This document shows positions 23,619 through 30,469 of a DNA stretch of 33,324 nt, in pieces. The stretch's first letter is position 1, and each line of letters opens with the position of its first letter. Both the position numbers and the translations under genes were made by a program. Source of the DNA: Caulobacteraceae bacterium (GTDB taxonomy: Bacteria; Pseudomonadota; Alphaproteobacteria; Caulobacterales; Caulobacteraceae); the NCBI GenBank assembly GCA_947378235.1, contig CANCJE010000017.1, positions 1 to 33,324 on the forward strand. The letters are read 5' to 3'. Below the pieces are notes generated by a model. The model ran no database searches, was not told the DNA's origin, and worked only from the letters and a program-made list of their open reading frames with translations.

Positions 23619-24143
23619 CTAGGCGAACAGGACCAGAGCAATGGGCAAGATCGCCCCAAGCACGGCCAGGACCGCTGATACCTTGCGAAGACGCCCTTGC
23701 GTGAGCCCAATCCAAAGGCCCAGCAGCGATGCCAAGGTCAAGCCTATAGCCGCCGCCCCAAAGAAAGCCTTTGTCGCAATGCTAGGGCCCCGCTTGGCTT
23801 TCGGCTTTGTAGGTTCTGCCGCCTTAACCGGCGCGGCTTCAGCCACTTTGGGCGCTTGCGTCACCGCCGCTTTAGGAGGCTCAGGCTTACGCGGCTTTAG
23901 TTGATAACGCATGTGGATATGAACCTGGCTTAGCTTTTCCACAAATGCCGGAGGTTGATAGCCATTGTCATGACCCTCATGCAGGCCAAATACCTGTAGC
24001 GAACCGGTAAGGGCAAAAAACAAAATGGTCGGAGCAAAAAAAACCGCCAGATAGGTGTGAAGGTCCCTCAATAGCCGAGGCGTTATAAGTACGCTGCCCT
24101 TAGCGGCAGGCTGAATTTGCGAAAGGCTCACTTCAATCTCCAT
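23619..24143 (-). CDS. PepSY-associated membrane protein
   Basis: This 174-residue inner-membrane protein contains RDLHTYLAVFFAPTILFFAL and TGSLQVFGLHE in and after its first helix (about residues 26-52). The pattern is typical of PepSY-associated transmembrane proteins found beside TonB receptors and iron reductases. A Pro/Ala/Lys-rich linker (about 83-118) follows, then two more helices (about 125-146 and 154-174) that end at the C-terminus. No full PepSY domain is present. The function is unknown. It has no room for its own terminator, because its stop and that of the convergent porin gene are separated by one base. Confidence 0.8.
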   Translation of the reverse strand: MEIEVSLSQIQPAAKGSVLITPRLLRDLHTYLAVFFAPTILFFALTGSLQVFGLHEGHDNGYQPPAFVEKLSQVHIHMRYQLKPRKPEPPKAAVTQAPKVAEAAPVKAAEPTKPKAKRGPSIATKAFFGAAAIGLTLASLLGLWIGLTQGRLRKVSAVLAVLGAILPIALVLFA

Positions 24144-24306
24144 ATCGTAAAATACACCGCAATCAATGACGACGGTCTAACCCTCTTTGCGCCTAATGGA
24201 ACCTGAGCCGCCTTGGAGCTCGCCGGTCTCCATGTCTATCGCAACGTGATTATTAAAACGATTGGCTTTAATCAATCCGTCGCGAACGCTGGGAACGACC
24301 TAGCCC

Positions 24307-24561
24307 CTATCGCGAATGTTCCATAGCTGGATTTGCGCTCAGTTGAACATGACCATTTATAGATGGGCCTTGAGCCTTCAACCGCTCAAATCGGACGACA
24401 AGTCGCTCGTAGGTGGTCCGACGAATAGGCTCTCCGAGCCGTAGTTTGCGCCAAGTGGTTTCACTGATGCTGAAGGTTTCGCGAAGGCAGTCTTTGGTGG
24501 CAGCTGGCAAGAGCGCACGCAAATGTTCAAACTCCGAACGAGACAGAATTTTCATTTCCAT
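24307..24561 (-). CDS. Small protein of unknown function, possible DNA-binding
   Basis: This 84-residue charged protein has no signal peptide. The segment FSISETTWRKLRLGEPIRRT, followed by TYERLVVRFERLKAQG, resembles a helix-turn-helix with a recognition helix (SETTWRKLRLG), but I cannot place it in a family. ATG 24561 has GGAG 8 bases upstream, which supports translation. The 207-base region upstream carries two operator-like sites, TTGTATGCAA at 24672 and the CTCTCA palindrome at 24717, more than expected for a non-functional frame. It may be a small accessory regulator (inference). Confidence 0.62.
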   Translation of the reverse strand: MEMKILSRSEFEHLRALLPAATKDCLRETFSISETTWRKLRLGEPIRRTTYERLVVRFERLKAQGPSINGHVQLSANPAMEHSR

Positions 24562-24670
24562 AGCATCACTCCGACTTCCTAATCGCCTGCATCACCGCAT
24601 CTCAGGTCCCTAGGTCAAAGGCATGCAACCATGCCCAGGCCGACGGGGTCTGGAGACGAAATCAGTGTTT

Positions 24671-24682
24671 ATTGTATGCAAT
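24671..24682. promoter_or_regulatory. Imperfect palindrome ATTGTATGCAAT
   Basis: It reads ATTGTATGCAAT with an imperfect centre (reverse complement ATTGCATACAAT). It resembles the TTGTATACAT at 26955 and operators of some GntR/FCD regulators. It lies 110 bases upstream of the 84-residue protein gene. Confidence 0.35.
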
Positions 24683-24716
24683 TTTGGGATGGCGCTGAAA
24701 TTGCCCACTGCGAACA

Positions 24717-24733
24717 CTCTCAATTGATGAGAG
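24717..24733. promoter_or_regulatory. Perfect CTCTCA-N5-TGAGAG palindrome
   Basis: The site reads CTCTCAATTGATGAGAG, with 6-bp arms around 5 bases. It is 36 bases past the IclR stop codon and about 155 bases upstream of the 84-residue protein gene. No T-run follows, so it is not a terminator. Confidence 0.55.
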
Positions 24734-24768
24734 CATTTGAGTCCGTCTAAGGCCGGTCTATTGCTCGA

Positions 24769-25599
24769 CTAGGCAGCAGCGCCAAATCCCTGTTTTTGCG
24801 CAACATTCAGGCCACAATGCAATTGGGGCAGACCAAGCGGACCAGCCGGACAGGCCTTGTGGGTTATGGCCGCCGCAGCAGCGGTGAGCTCTGTCAGCAG
24901 ATAATCCCGTCGTTCTGGCGTCATGTCCTCTGCCCTGTCAGTGATCGAAATTGCCGCGACAGGGTGGTCCTGATCATTGCGTATCGGAACAGCGATACAG
25001 GACATATCTGGCCGGAACTCGCGATCATCCACAGCATAACCTTGGGCGCGGACCAATTCGAGGTGCTCTCTTAGGGATTGCTTATTGGTGATGGTTTCGG
25101 GCGTCAGGGCGACCAGTTCACCATCAAGGATAATCGAGTCCAACTGTTCTGTTGGCAGGGCCGCCAAGAGAACCTTGCCGAGTCCCGAACAATAGGCTTC
25201 CAGCTGCGCCCCAGCCCGAGTTTGGGTAACCATCGAGGTCGGCGTCGTGGACTTGACGACGTAGGTGACCATACCTCGTTCCAGCACACCAACGTGGACC
25301 GTCACGTTAAGGCGCTCTGACAGATCTGCGGCAATCTTTCGACTTGCCTCGCGCACTAACTCCGGAACGATGACGTTCTGAGACAGGGAGATCAGCAACA
25401 TTCCAGGGCGATAGCGGCCACGGGGTCCTCGAACCACTGCGCCGATCTCTTCCAAGGTTTGAATCAGTCTATAGCCCGATGCTTCCGGCAAATTGGATCT
25501 GCGGCTGAGCTCTGAACTGGTGAGCCACTCATCTGGCTCGCGGAAGGCCTTGAGCATAGCAAAGGCTTTAAACACCGATTGATTACGTGGCGTGGCCAT
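24769..25599 (-). CDS. IclR-family transcriptional regulator
   Basis: This 276-residue regulator has an N-terminal winged helix (about residues 6-68, with SSELSRRSNLPEASGYRLIQ and LEEIGAVVRG). A GAF-like IclR effector domain (about 75-250) shows YCSGLGKVLLAALP and GYAVDDREFRPDMSCIAVPI. The last 25 residues (after AITHKACPAG) extend beyond the usual end. IclR proteins commonly control aromatic or sugar-acid catabolism and bind roughly 15-bp palindromes. It follows the MFS gene by 12 bases and is probably co-transcribed with it. It is the candidate to bind the CTCTCA-N5-TGAGAG sites, because the LacI and GntR regulators here have other likely operators (inference by elimination). Confidence 0.93.
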   Translation of the reverse strand: MATPRNQSVFKAFAMLKAFREPDEWLTSSELSRRSNLPEASGYRLIQTLEEIGAVVRGPRGRYRPGMLLISLSQNVIVPELVREASRKIAADLSERLNVTVHVGVLERGMVTYVVKSTTPTSMVTQTRAGAQLEAYCSGLGKVLLAALPTEQLDSIILDGELVALTPETITNKQSLREHLELVRAQGYAVDDREFRPDMSCIAVPIRNDQDHPVAAISITDRAEDMTPERRDYLLTELTAAAAAITHKACPAGPLGLPQLHCGLNVAQKQGFGAAA

Positions 25600-25611
25600 A
25601 GCGAAACCTAC

Positions 25612-26913
25612 CTAACTTGCTCGGGGTTGGGGGGACGGCACCAATTTGCGCGACGCATCGATGCTCAAAAACAGCACCGCTGCGACCGCTGATAGAGCAG
25701 CGAGAATGTAAAAGGCGAAGGTCCAGCCATAGAGCGTAACAACATAGCCGGTTAGGGTGGTTGCGAAGGCACCGGCTAGATTTCCTCCCGTATTCATTAA
25801 GGCTGAGACCGAGCCGGCAAACTCATCGCCAATGTCCAAGGTCACAGCCCAAGAAATTCCGACGGTCAATTCCAAGCCGAACACCGCAACGCAAAAAAGG
25901 GCAACGCTGGTAACCGGGTTCGGTGCCAAGACAGCGATCGGGATCAGGAGGGCGGCAAGAATGAAACCACCCACCGCGATAATGCGCCTTGCCAGTTTGA
26001 GATTTCCCGTCAGCGAGACAATGCGGTCCGAAATGGTCCCGCCGGCAATACCCCCGACGACCCCCGCCAACAGTGGCAATGAGGCATAGATCCCCATCTG
26101 CTGCATGCTGAATCCGCGTTCCGAGGTCAGATATTTGGGGAACCAGGCCAACAGGACACCAAAGTCGAAGGCATAACAGGCATACATGGCGCAAAGCAGC
26201 CACATCTGTGGACTGCGAAGGATCAACCCCCATGGGGGCGAAACCTTGGCAACATTCCGCACTGACCCAAGACCATCTTGAATGAGCGCCCGCTCGGCTT
26301 CATTCACACCCGGATGTTCTTCTGGCGTGTCTCGATAGTAGAAATACCAAACCAAAGACCAGACCACACCGATGGCAGAAAAGATCAAAAATGGTGCGCG
26401 CCAGCCATAGGCAAGGATCAAACCAACCGCGATGAGAGGTGTCAGCGCACCGCCGAGGCGAGCGCCGGCGTGGGTCAGACCTTGAGCAAATCCTCGCTCA
26501 GACGGCAACATCCAACGGGACAAAGACCGGGTCGCATTTGGAAAGGCTCCTGCCTCCCCCGCTCCAAAAAGGAAACGGGTAACGGCCATTGACGGCGCAG
26601 ACCAAACCATGGCCGTGGCAGCCGTAAAGACCGACCACCAAACGACAATACCGGCCAAGGTCCGACGCGGACCAAACCGGTCTCCAAGCCAACCGCCTGG
26701 AATTTGGAAAATCGCATAGGCCCACTGAAACAGGCCCAAGATCCAACCCATAGTGATCAGAGAGAAGCCAAATTCTTTCTGGATAGCAGGTGCGGCCGAA
26801 GAGATTATGCCACGGTCCATATAGGTGATGAGGTAGACAAGGACGGTAAGGCCGAGCACGACGTAACGCACGCGCGTAGGCTTCTGGCTCACCGTAATGG
26901 GCTCAATGGCCAC
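25612..26913 (-). CDS. MFS transporter, anion:cation symporter (sugar-acid) type
   Basis: This 433-residue inner-membrane carrier has about twelve helices, YMDRGIISSAAPAIQKEFGF in helix 1 and the next loop, LGDRFGPRRTLAG, and RFLFGAGEAGAFPNATRSLS. These mark the ACS/ExuT-GudP group for organic and sugar acids. The start is GTG 26913 with GGGGGAATAG directly upstream. It shares a 190-base control region with the divergent xylX-like gene, which holds a TGTATACA palindrome. It probably brings the acid that the xylX-like branch then degrades (inference). It is only distantly similar to the carrier at 11366. Confidence 0.92.
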   Translation of the reverse strand: MAIEPITVSQKPTRVRYVVLGLTVLVYLITYMDRGIISSAAPAIQKEFGFSLITMGWILGLFQWAYAIFQIPGGWLGDRFGPRRTLAGIVVWWSVFTAATAMVWSAPSMAVTRFLFGAGEAGAFPNATRSLSRWMLPSERGFAQGLTHAGARLGGALTPLIAVGLILAYGWRAPFLIFSAIGVVWSLVWYFYYRDTPEEHPGVNEAERALIQDGLGSVRNVAKVSPPWGLILRSPQMWLLCAMYACYAFDFGVLLAWFPKYLTSERGFSMQQMGIYASLPLLAGVVGGIAGGTISDRIVSLTGNLKLARRIIAVGGFILAALLIPIAVLAPNPVTSVALFCVAVFGLELTVGISWAVTLDIGDEFAGSVSALMNTGGNLAGAFATTLTGYVVTLYGWTFAFYILAALSAVAAVLFLSIDASRKLVPSPQPRAS

Positions 26914-26954
26914 CCTATTCCCCCGTATTTATTATCTCGGCATGTTGACCGATC

Positions 26955-26964
26955 TTGTATACAT
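26955..26964. promoter_or_regulatory. GntR/FCD-type operator candidate, TTGTATACAT
   Basis: The core TGTATACA (26956-26963) is a perfect palindrome lying between the divergent MFS and xylX-like genes. The FCD-type GntR gene two positions downstream is the natural candidate to bind it. No strong -35/-10 pair was found around it. Confidence 0.5.
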
Positions 26965-27104
26965 GTTCTAAGCCAAACTGAGCGCGGCGTGAAGCGCTTT
27001 TATGAGTTTGGCTAGGTCAAATAGGCCGGTTAGGCGTTTGAGTTTGGCACTTGGTTTGACCGTTAATGACAAATCCAAGGCTAGATCTGAAAATGGAGAC
27101 GGGT

Positions 27105-28244
27105 ATGGAGCGACTGTTCGCAAGTGACGTCGAAGAGTCGCTGCTTTTGGGGCGCATTATGGGCCCTGAAGGGCCCTCGCCGGTGCTGGTTCGCAAAGGA
27201 CGGCTTTTCGATCTGTCGGGGCAGGTGCCGACCGTTGCCGACCTTCTGGCCAATCTCGAACCAGACGATGATCTTCCCATAGGAATCGATCTTGGGTCCA
27301 TCGACGATCATGACTGGACTGCTCAATGGGATGGTGCGGCACCCTATCTTCTGTCGCCCATCGACCTGCAATGTATCAAGGCTGCCGGTGTGACCTTTGC
27401 GGTCTCGGCCCTTGAACGGGTCATCGAAGAGCGGGCTCGGGGCGATGCCAGCCAAGCCAATCTATTTCGCGATATGATCCGCGAGCGTATCGGCGGCGAA
27501 CTGCGCTCTGTGCGTCCCGGCTCTGATGAGGCCGAACGGCTCAAGCAACTCCTCATCAATGAGGGCCTTTGGTCGCAATATCTAGAGGTGGCCATTGGTC
27601 CGCATGCCGAACTCTTTACGAAAGCCCCCGTATTATCTTCTGTGGGCTGGGGCGCGGACGTCGGAATCCGTTCCGATTCCCACTGGAACAATCCAGAACC
27701 GGAAATCGTCCTTGTCTGTGATCCAAGAGGTCGCATCCGCGGTGTAACACTTGGTAACGACGTCAACCTACGTGATATAGAAGGCCGCAGTGCTCTGCTT
27801 TTGGGCAAGGCCAAGGACAACAATGCCTCCTGCGCCTTAGGACCGTTTATTCGACTGTTCGATAAGGGCTTTGACCTCAAACAGGTTCGCCAAACGACGG
27901 TAGACCTAGAAATTGTTGGACAGGACAATTTTCGGCTCGAAGGCTCATCCAGCATGAACCTGATCAGTCGCGACCCTACCGATCTGGTCCGCCAAACCAT
28001 CGGTAAAAACCATCAGTATCCCGATGGCTTTGTGCTGTTCCTCGGCACCATGTTCGCTCCCGTGGAAGACCGCGATACACCCGGCGGCGGCTTTACGCAT
28101 AAGATGGGGGACATTGTTCGGGTGTCTGCGCCGGGCTTAGGCACTCTGGTCAATCGGGTGATGGACTGTGAACAGGCCCCGCCTTGGACCTTTGGCGTGA
28201 GCGCCCTCATGCGCAACCTCGCCGGTCGCGGACTACTTCGCTAA
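27105..28244 (+). CDS. xylX: 2-keto-3-deoxy-pentonate dehydratase, XylX-like (FAH superfamily)
   Basis: This 379-residue cytoplasmic enzyme dehydrates 2-keto-3-deoxy-pentonate (xylonate or arabinonate series) to alpha-ketoglutarate semialdehyde in the Weimberg route. It shows the XylX-type stretches PIDLQCIKAAGVTFAVSALE followed by RVIEERARGD, EGLWSQYLEVAIGP and SHWNNPEPEIVLV (metal ligands). GNDVNLRDIEGRSALLLGKA, AKDNNASCALGPF, NHQYPDGFVLFLGTMFAP and PWTFGVSALMRNLAGRGL complete the family pattern. These resemble Caulobacter XylX strongly as recalled. ATG 27105 (GGAG 6 bases upstream) gives the usual N-terminus; ATG 27066 and 27093 are in frame but have poorer ribosome sites. A semialdehyde dehydrogenase for the next step is encoded at 32485. 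A hexonate homologue as substrate cannot be excluded. Confidence 0.9.
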   Translation: MERLFASDVEESLLLGRIMGPEGPSPVLVRKGRLFDLSGQVPTVADLLANLEPDDDLPIGIDLGSIDDHDWTAQWDGAAPYLLSPIDLQCIKAAGVTFAVSALERVIEERARGDASQANLFRDMIRERIGGELRSVRPGSDEAERLKQLLINEGLWSQYLEVAIGPHAELFTKAPVLSSVGWGADVGIRSDSHWNNPEPEIVLVCDPRGRIRGVTLGNDVNLRDIEGRSALLLGKAKDNNASCALGPFIRLFDKGFDLKQVRQTTVDLEIVGQDNFRLEGSSSMNLISRDPTDLVRQTIGKNHQYPDGFVLFLGTMFAPVEDRDTPGGGFTHKMGDIVRVSAPGLGTLVNRVMDCEQAPPWTFGVSALMRNLAGRGLLR

Positions 28245-28307
28245 CGACAAGGCTGGATATTTCGTTTGATTTGCTATTTATTTGAGCAGCATCATGTTTG
28301 AAAATTC

Positions 28308-29093
28308 ATGAGTTTTACCAGCCAGCCTGAGCCCACAGACCTTAGAGATCGGATAGAATCAATGGCTCTCGCTCTAACAGGGTTGGAAAATTCTGAGACC
28401 GGTGACGCCGTAGCGGATGAGACGAAGCCAGAAGGCCGCAAGGGCTTTCGGCATACCGACGCTGTCTCTTTACTCCGAAAACTCATCGAAATCGGGGAGT
28501 TGGCTCCCGGTGAGCGTCTGCGTGAGATAGCCATCAGCCAACGACTCGGGATGTCGCGAACCCCCGTGCGGGAAGCCTTTCGGACCTTGGCAGCTGAAGG
28601 TCTCGTTGACCTCCTTCCCAATCGCAGCGTCGTCGTTAGTGAAATTGACCGCTTGGAGATAGCCGATGTATTCGGCGTTCTTGGCGTCCTCGAGGGCTTG
28701 GCCGCCATGCAAGCCTGTGAACGCATGACGGATGAGGAAATTCAATTACTTGCGACCCTGCAAGAAACGTTAGAGCGCTATTACGGGGCGTTCGACCGCG
28801 AAAACTATGTCAACACCAACCGCCGCATCCATGAAGTCATTGTTGAGGCCTCGCATAATTCAGCTCTGATCGCCGCTTGGCGCACCATTCTACCCCGCGC
28901 CGATCGGGCAAGAAACGCTAGCAATATCAATCGTAACCGTTGGACCGAGGCCGTTTACGAGCACCGGATGATCTACACCGCCATTGCTCAACGCGACGGC
29001 GCACGAATGGCGGCACTTATGAATGAGCACTTCGGCAATGGCCTTGCCAATGCCGAAGCCGCATCCGCTGCAGAAGCCACTTCCGCCAAATAA
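28308..29093 (+). CDS. GntR-family regulator, FCD (FadR) subfamily
   Basis: This 261-residue regulator has a 45-residue N-terminal extension, then a winged helix (about 48-112: LLRKLIEIGELAPGERLRE, MSRTPVREAFRTLAAEGLVD). An all-helical FCD ligand domain (about 120-240) shows VLEGLAAMQACERMT, NTNRRIHEVIVEASHN, YEHRMIYTAIAQRD and MNEHFGN, whose histidines are the usual metal or ligand contacts. ATG 28308 has no clear ribosome site, so a later start (for example M19) is possible. It follows the xylX-like gene by 63 bases in the same direction and probably controls the divergent MFS/xylX promoter through TGTATACA (inference). FCD regulators usually sense sugar acids, keto acids or acyl-CoAs. Confidence 0.93.
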   Translation: MSFTSQPEPTDLRDRIESMALALTGLENSETGDAVADETKPEGRKGFRHTDAVSLLRKLIEIGELAPGERLREIAISQRLGMSRTPVREAFRTLAAEGLVDLLPNRSVVVSEIDRLEIADVFGVLGVLEGLAAMQACERMTDEEIQLLATLQETLERYYGAFDRENYVNTNRRIHEVIVEASHNSALIAAWRTILPRADRARNASNINRNRWTEAVYEHRMIYTAIAQRDGARMAALMNEHFGNGLANAEAASAAEATSAK

Positions 29094-29134
29094 CCTGGGG
29101 TTAGGGTCCGCTTGATGCGCGAACCCCCTTCCCA

Positions 29135-30469
29135 TTATGGCCGGACGGACGGAACCATATCGCCCGCAATATAGACGGCCGATATCTGGTGGCTGTTACG
29201 GATATTGACCAGTGGATTGGCGTCAAGGACCAGAAGATCGGCCCACTTGCCGGGCGCGACCGCTCCAATTTCCTGATTACCCAAATAGGCAGCCGCATCT
29301 GTAGTCGCGGCCTTGAGCGCCTGCGCAGGGGTAAATCCGGCCGCGACCAGTTCCTCAAGCTCCCAATGGTCAAAATAGCCTCCAAACCGGCCTGGAGGGC
29401 CACTGTCGGTGCCAAATCCCGTCTTAACGCCACTGTCAGACATGGCCTTAAAGCTCTTTAGGGCGTTCGCGAGGAACCGCTTATAATCATCGTAATGCGG
29501 GTTGCCGCTGATGGTCTTTTGACGCTCGGCACTTTCCAAAAGGGCGAGAGCCGTAGGCGATAGGGAATGTTTGAAGAAGGGGTCATCAAGGAATGGGGCT
29601 CGCTCACCAAAGGCAAAGATCGAGGCCTCACGGCTTAGGGTTCCCGCCATCTGCCAAACGCCATGGCTTTTCATCGCCGTCAGCAGCTCTTGATCAACCG
29701 GTTGGTCGCGAACCATGTGGGCAAAGCCGTCGATCCCCATGCTGACAAGGCTTTTAGCGTCCTCAAGATAGAAGACATGAGCAATGGCGCGAAGATGGCG
29801 CTGATGGGCCGTGTCGATAATGGCCTTGCGAATTTCCAAAGGCATGCGGGGCATAGTGCCCAATTCATCATCGACCCAGAACTTGATAAAATCGGCACCC
29901 TTATCGGCTTGGGTATTAACCTCGGCTATGGCTTCGTCAGGCGTGCCAATGGGATGGTTGATGCCAATGATGCCACCGTAACCGCCTCGGTAGGTGAGCC
30001 CCTGCCCTGCGGTATAGACCCGTGAATAGGTTGGCGTTCCTTCATGTTGCTCTTTACGGATGTCAAAAATCACATCCCGATCTGTGCCCAAAGACTGAAC
30101 CGTCGTTACGCCGTAGGCCGCATATTGGCGCAGGTCCTTTTCGACACTGGCCCGCGAATAGAACGACTGATCTTGGGTAAGGTCCCGCACCGCTCCAATA
30201 TGGACATGAAGGTCGATCAGGCCGGGCAAAAGGAATTTTCCGGTTAGATCAGTCACAGTGGCCTTAGCCGGCACCTTAAGCTGCTTGACCGATCCGACCC
30301 ATGTGATCTTGCCGTTCTCCACAACCATAGCCGAAGCGGGCGTGGTCTTTCCAGCCGTACTATCTATCAGACTGAAATTCTTGAAGACCTTGACCTCAGC
30401 ATGGGCGGAAAGACCTAAAAGGACGGAACTCAGAACGCCAAGGGCAACACGGGGAAACATGTTCTTCAT
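29135..30469 (-). CDS. Secreted amidohydrolase-superfamily metal hydrolase
   Basis: This 444-residue protein has a signal peptide (MKNMFPRVALGVLSSVLLGL, cleavage near residue 24) and the full binuclear amidohydrolase set: H88 and H90 in DLHVHIG, K196 in FIKFWVDDE, H231 in IAHVFY, H251 in FAHMV and D355 in GFGTDSG. The family hydrolyses amides, cyclic ureas, peptides or lactone-like bonds; many secreted members act as dipeptidases or imidazolonepropionase-like enzymes. The substrate is unknown. Its ATG overlaps the stop of the LldD-like gene (ATGA at 30466-30469), so translation is coupled. It is the last gene of the minus-strand operon. An extracytoplasmic enzyme here again points to substrate processing outside the inner membrane (inference). 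Confidence 0.9.
   Translation of the reverse strand: MKNMFPRVALGVLSSVLLGLSAHAEVKVFKNFSLIDSTAGKTTPASAMVVENGKITWVGSVKQLKVPAKATVTDLTGKFLLPGLIDLHVHIGAVRDLTQDQSFYSRASVEKDLRQYAAYGVTTVQSLGTDRDVIFDIRKEQHEGTPTYSRVYTAGQGLTYRGGYGGIIGINHPIGTPDEAIAEVNTQADKGADFIKFWVDDELGTMPRMPLEIRKAIIDTAHQRHLRAIAHVFYLEDAKSLVSMGIDGFAHMVRDQPVDQELLTAMKSHGVWQMAGTLSREASIFAFGERAPFLDDPFFKHSLSPTALALLESAERQKTISGNPHYDDYKRFLANALKSFKAMSDSGVKTGFGTDSGPPGRFGGYFDHWELEELVAAGFTPAQALKAATTDAAAYLGNQEIGAVAPGKWADLLVLDANPLVNIRNSHQISAVYIAGDMVPSVRP

Noticed and set aside
24717-24733. Reading the perfect palindrome after the IclR gene as a transcription terminator
   Set aside because: The stem is only 6 bp, AT-containing, and not followed by a T-run; it matches the operator-like motif instead.
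28294-28311. A five-codon leader frame overlapping the GntR start
   Set aside because: Too short to distinguish from chance; no ribosome site and no attenuator-like structure.
29097-29127. GGGGTT/AACCCC hairpin between the GntR and amidohydrolase genes as a terminator
   Set aside because: The loop is 19 bases and there is no T-run on either side, so it is too weak to call.
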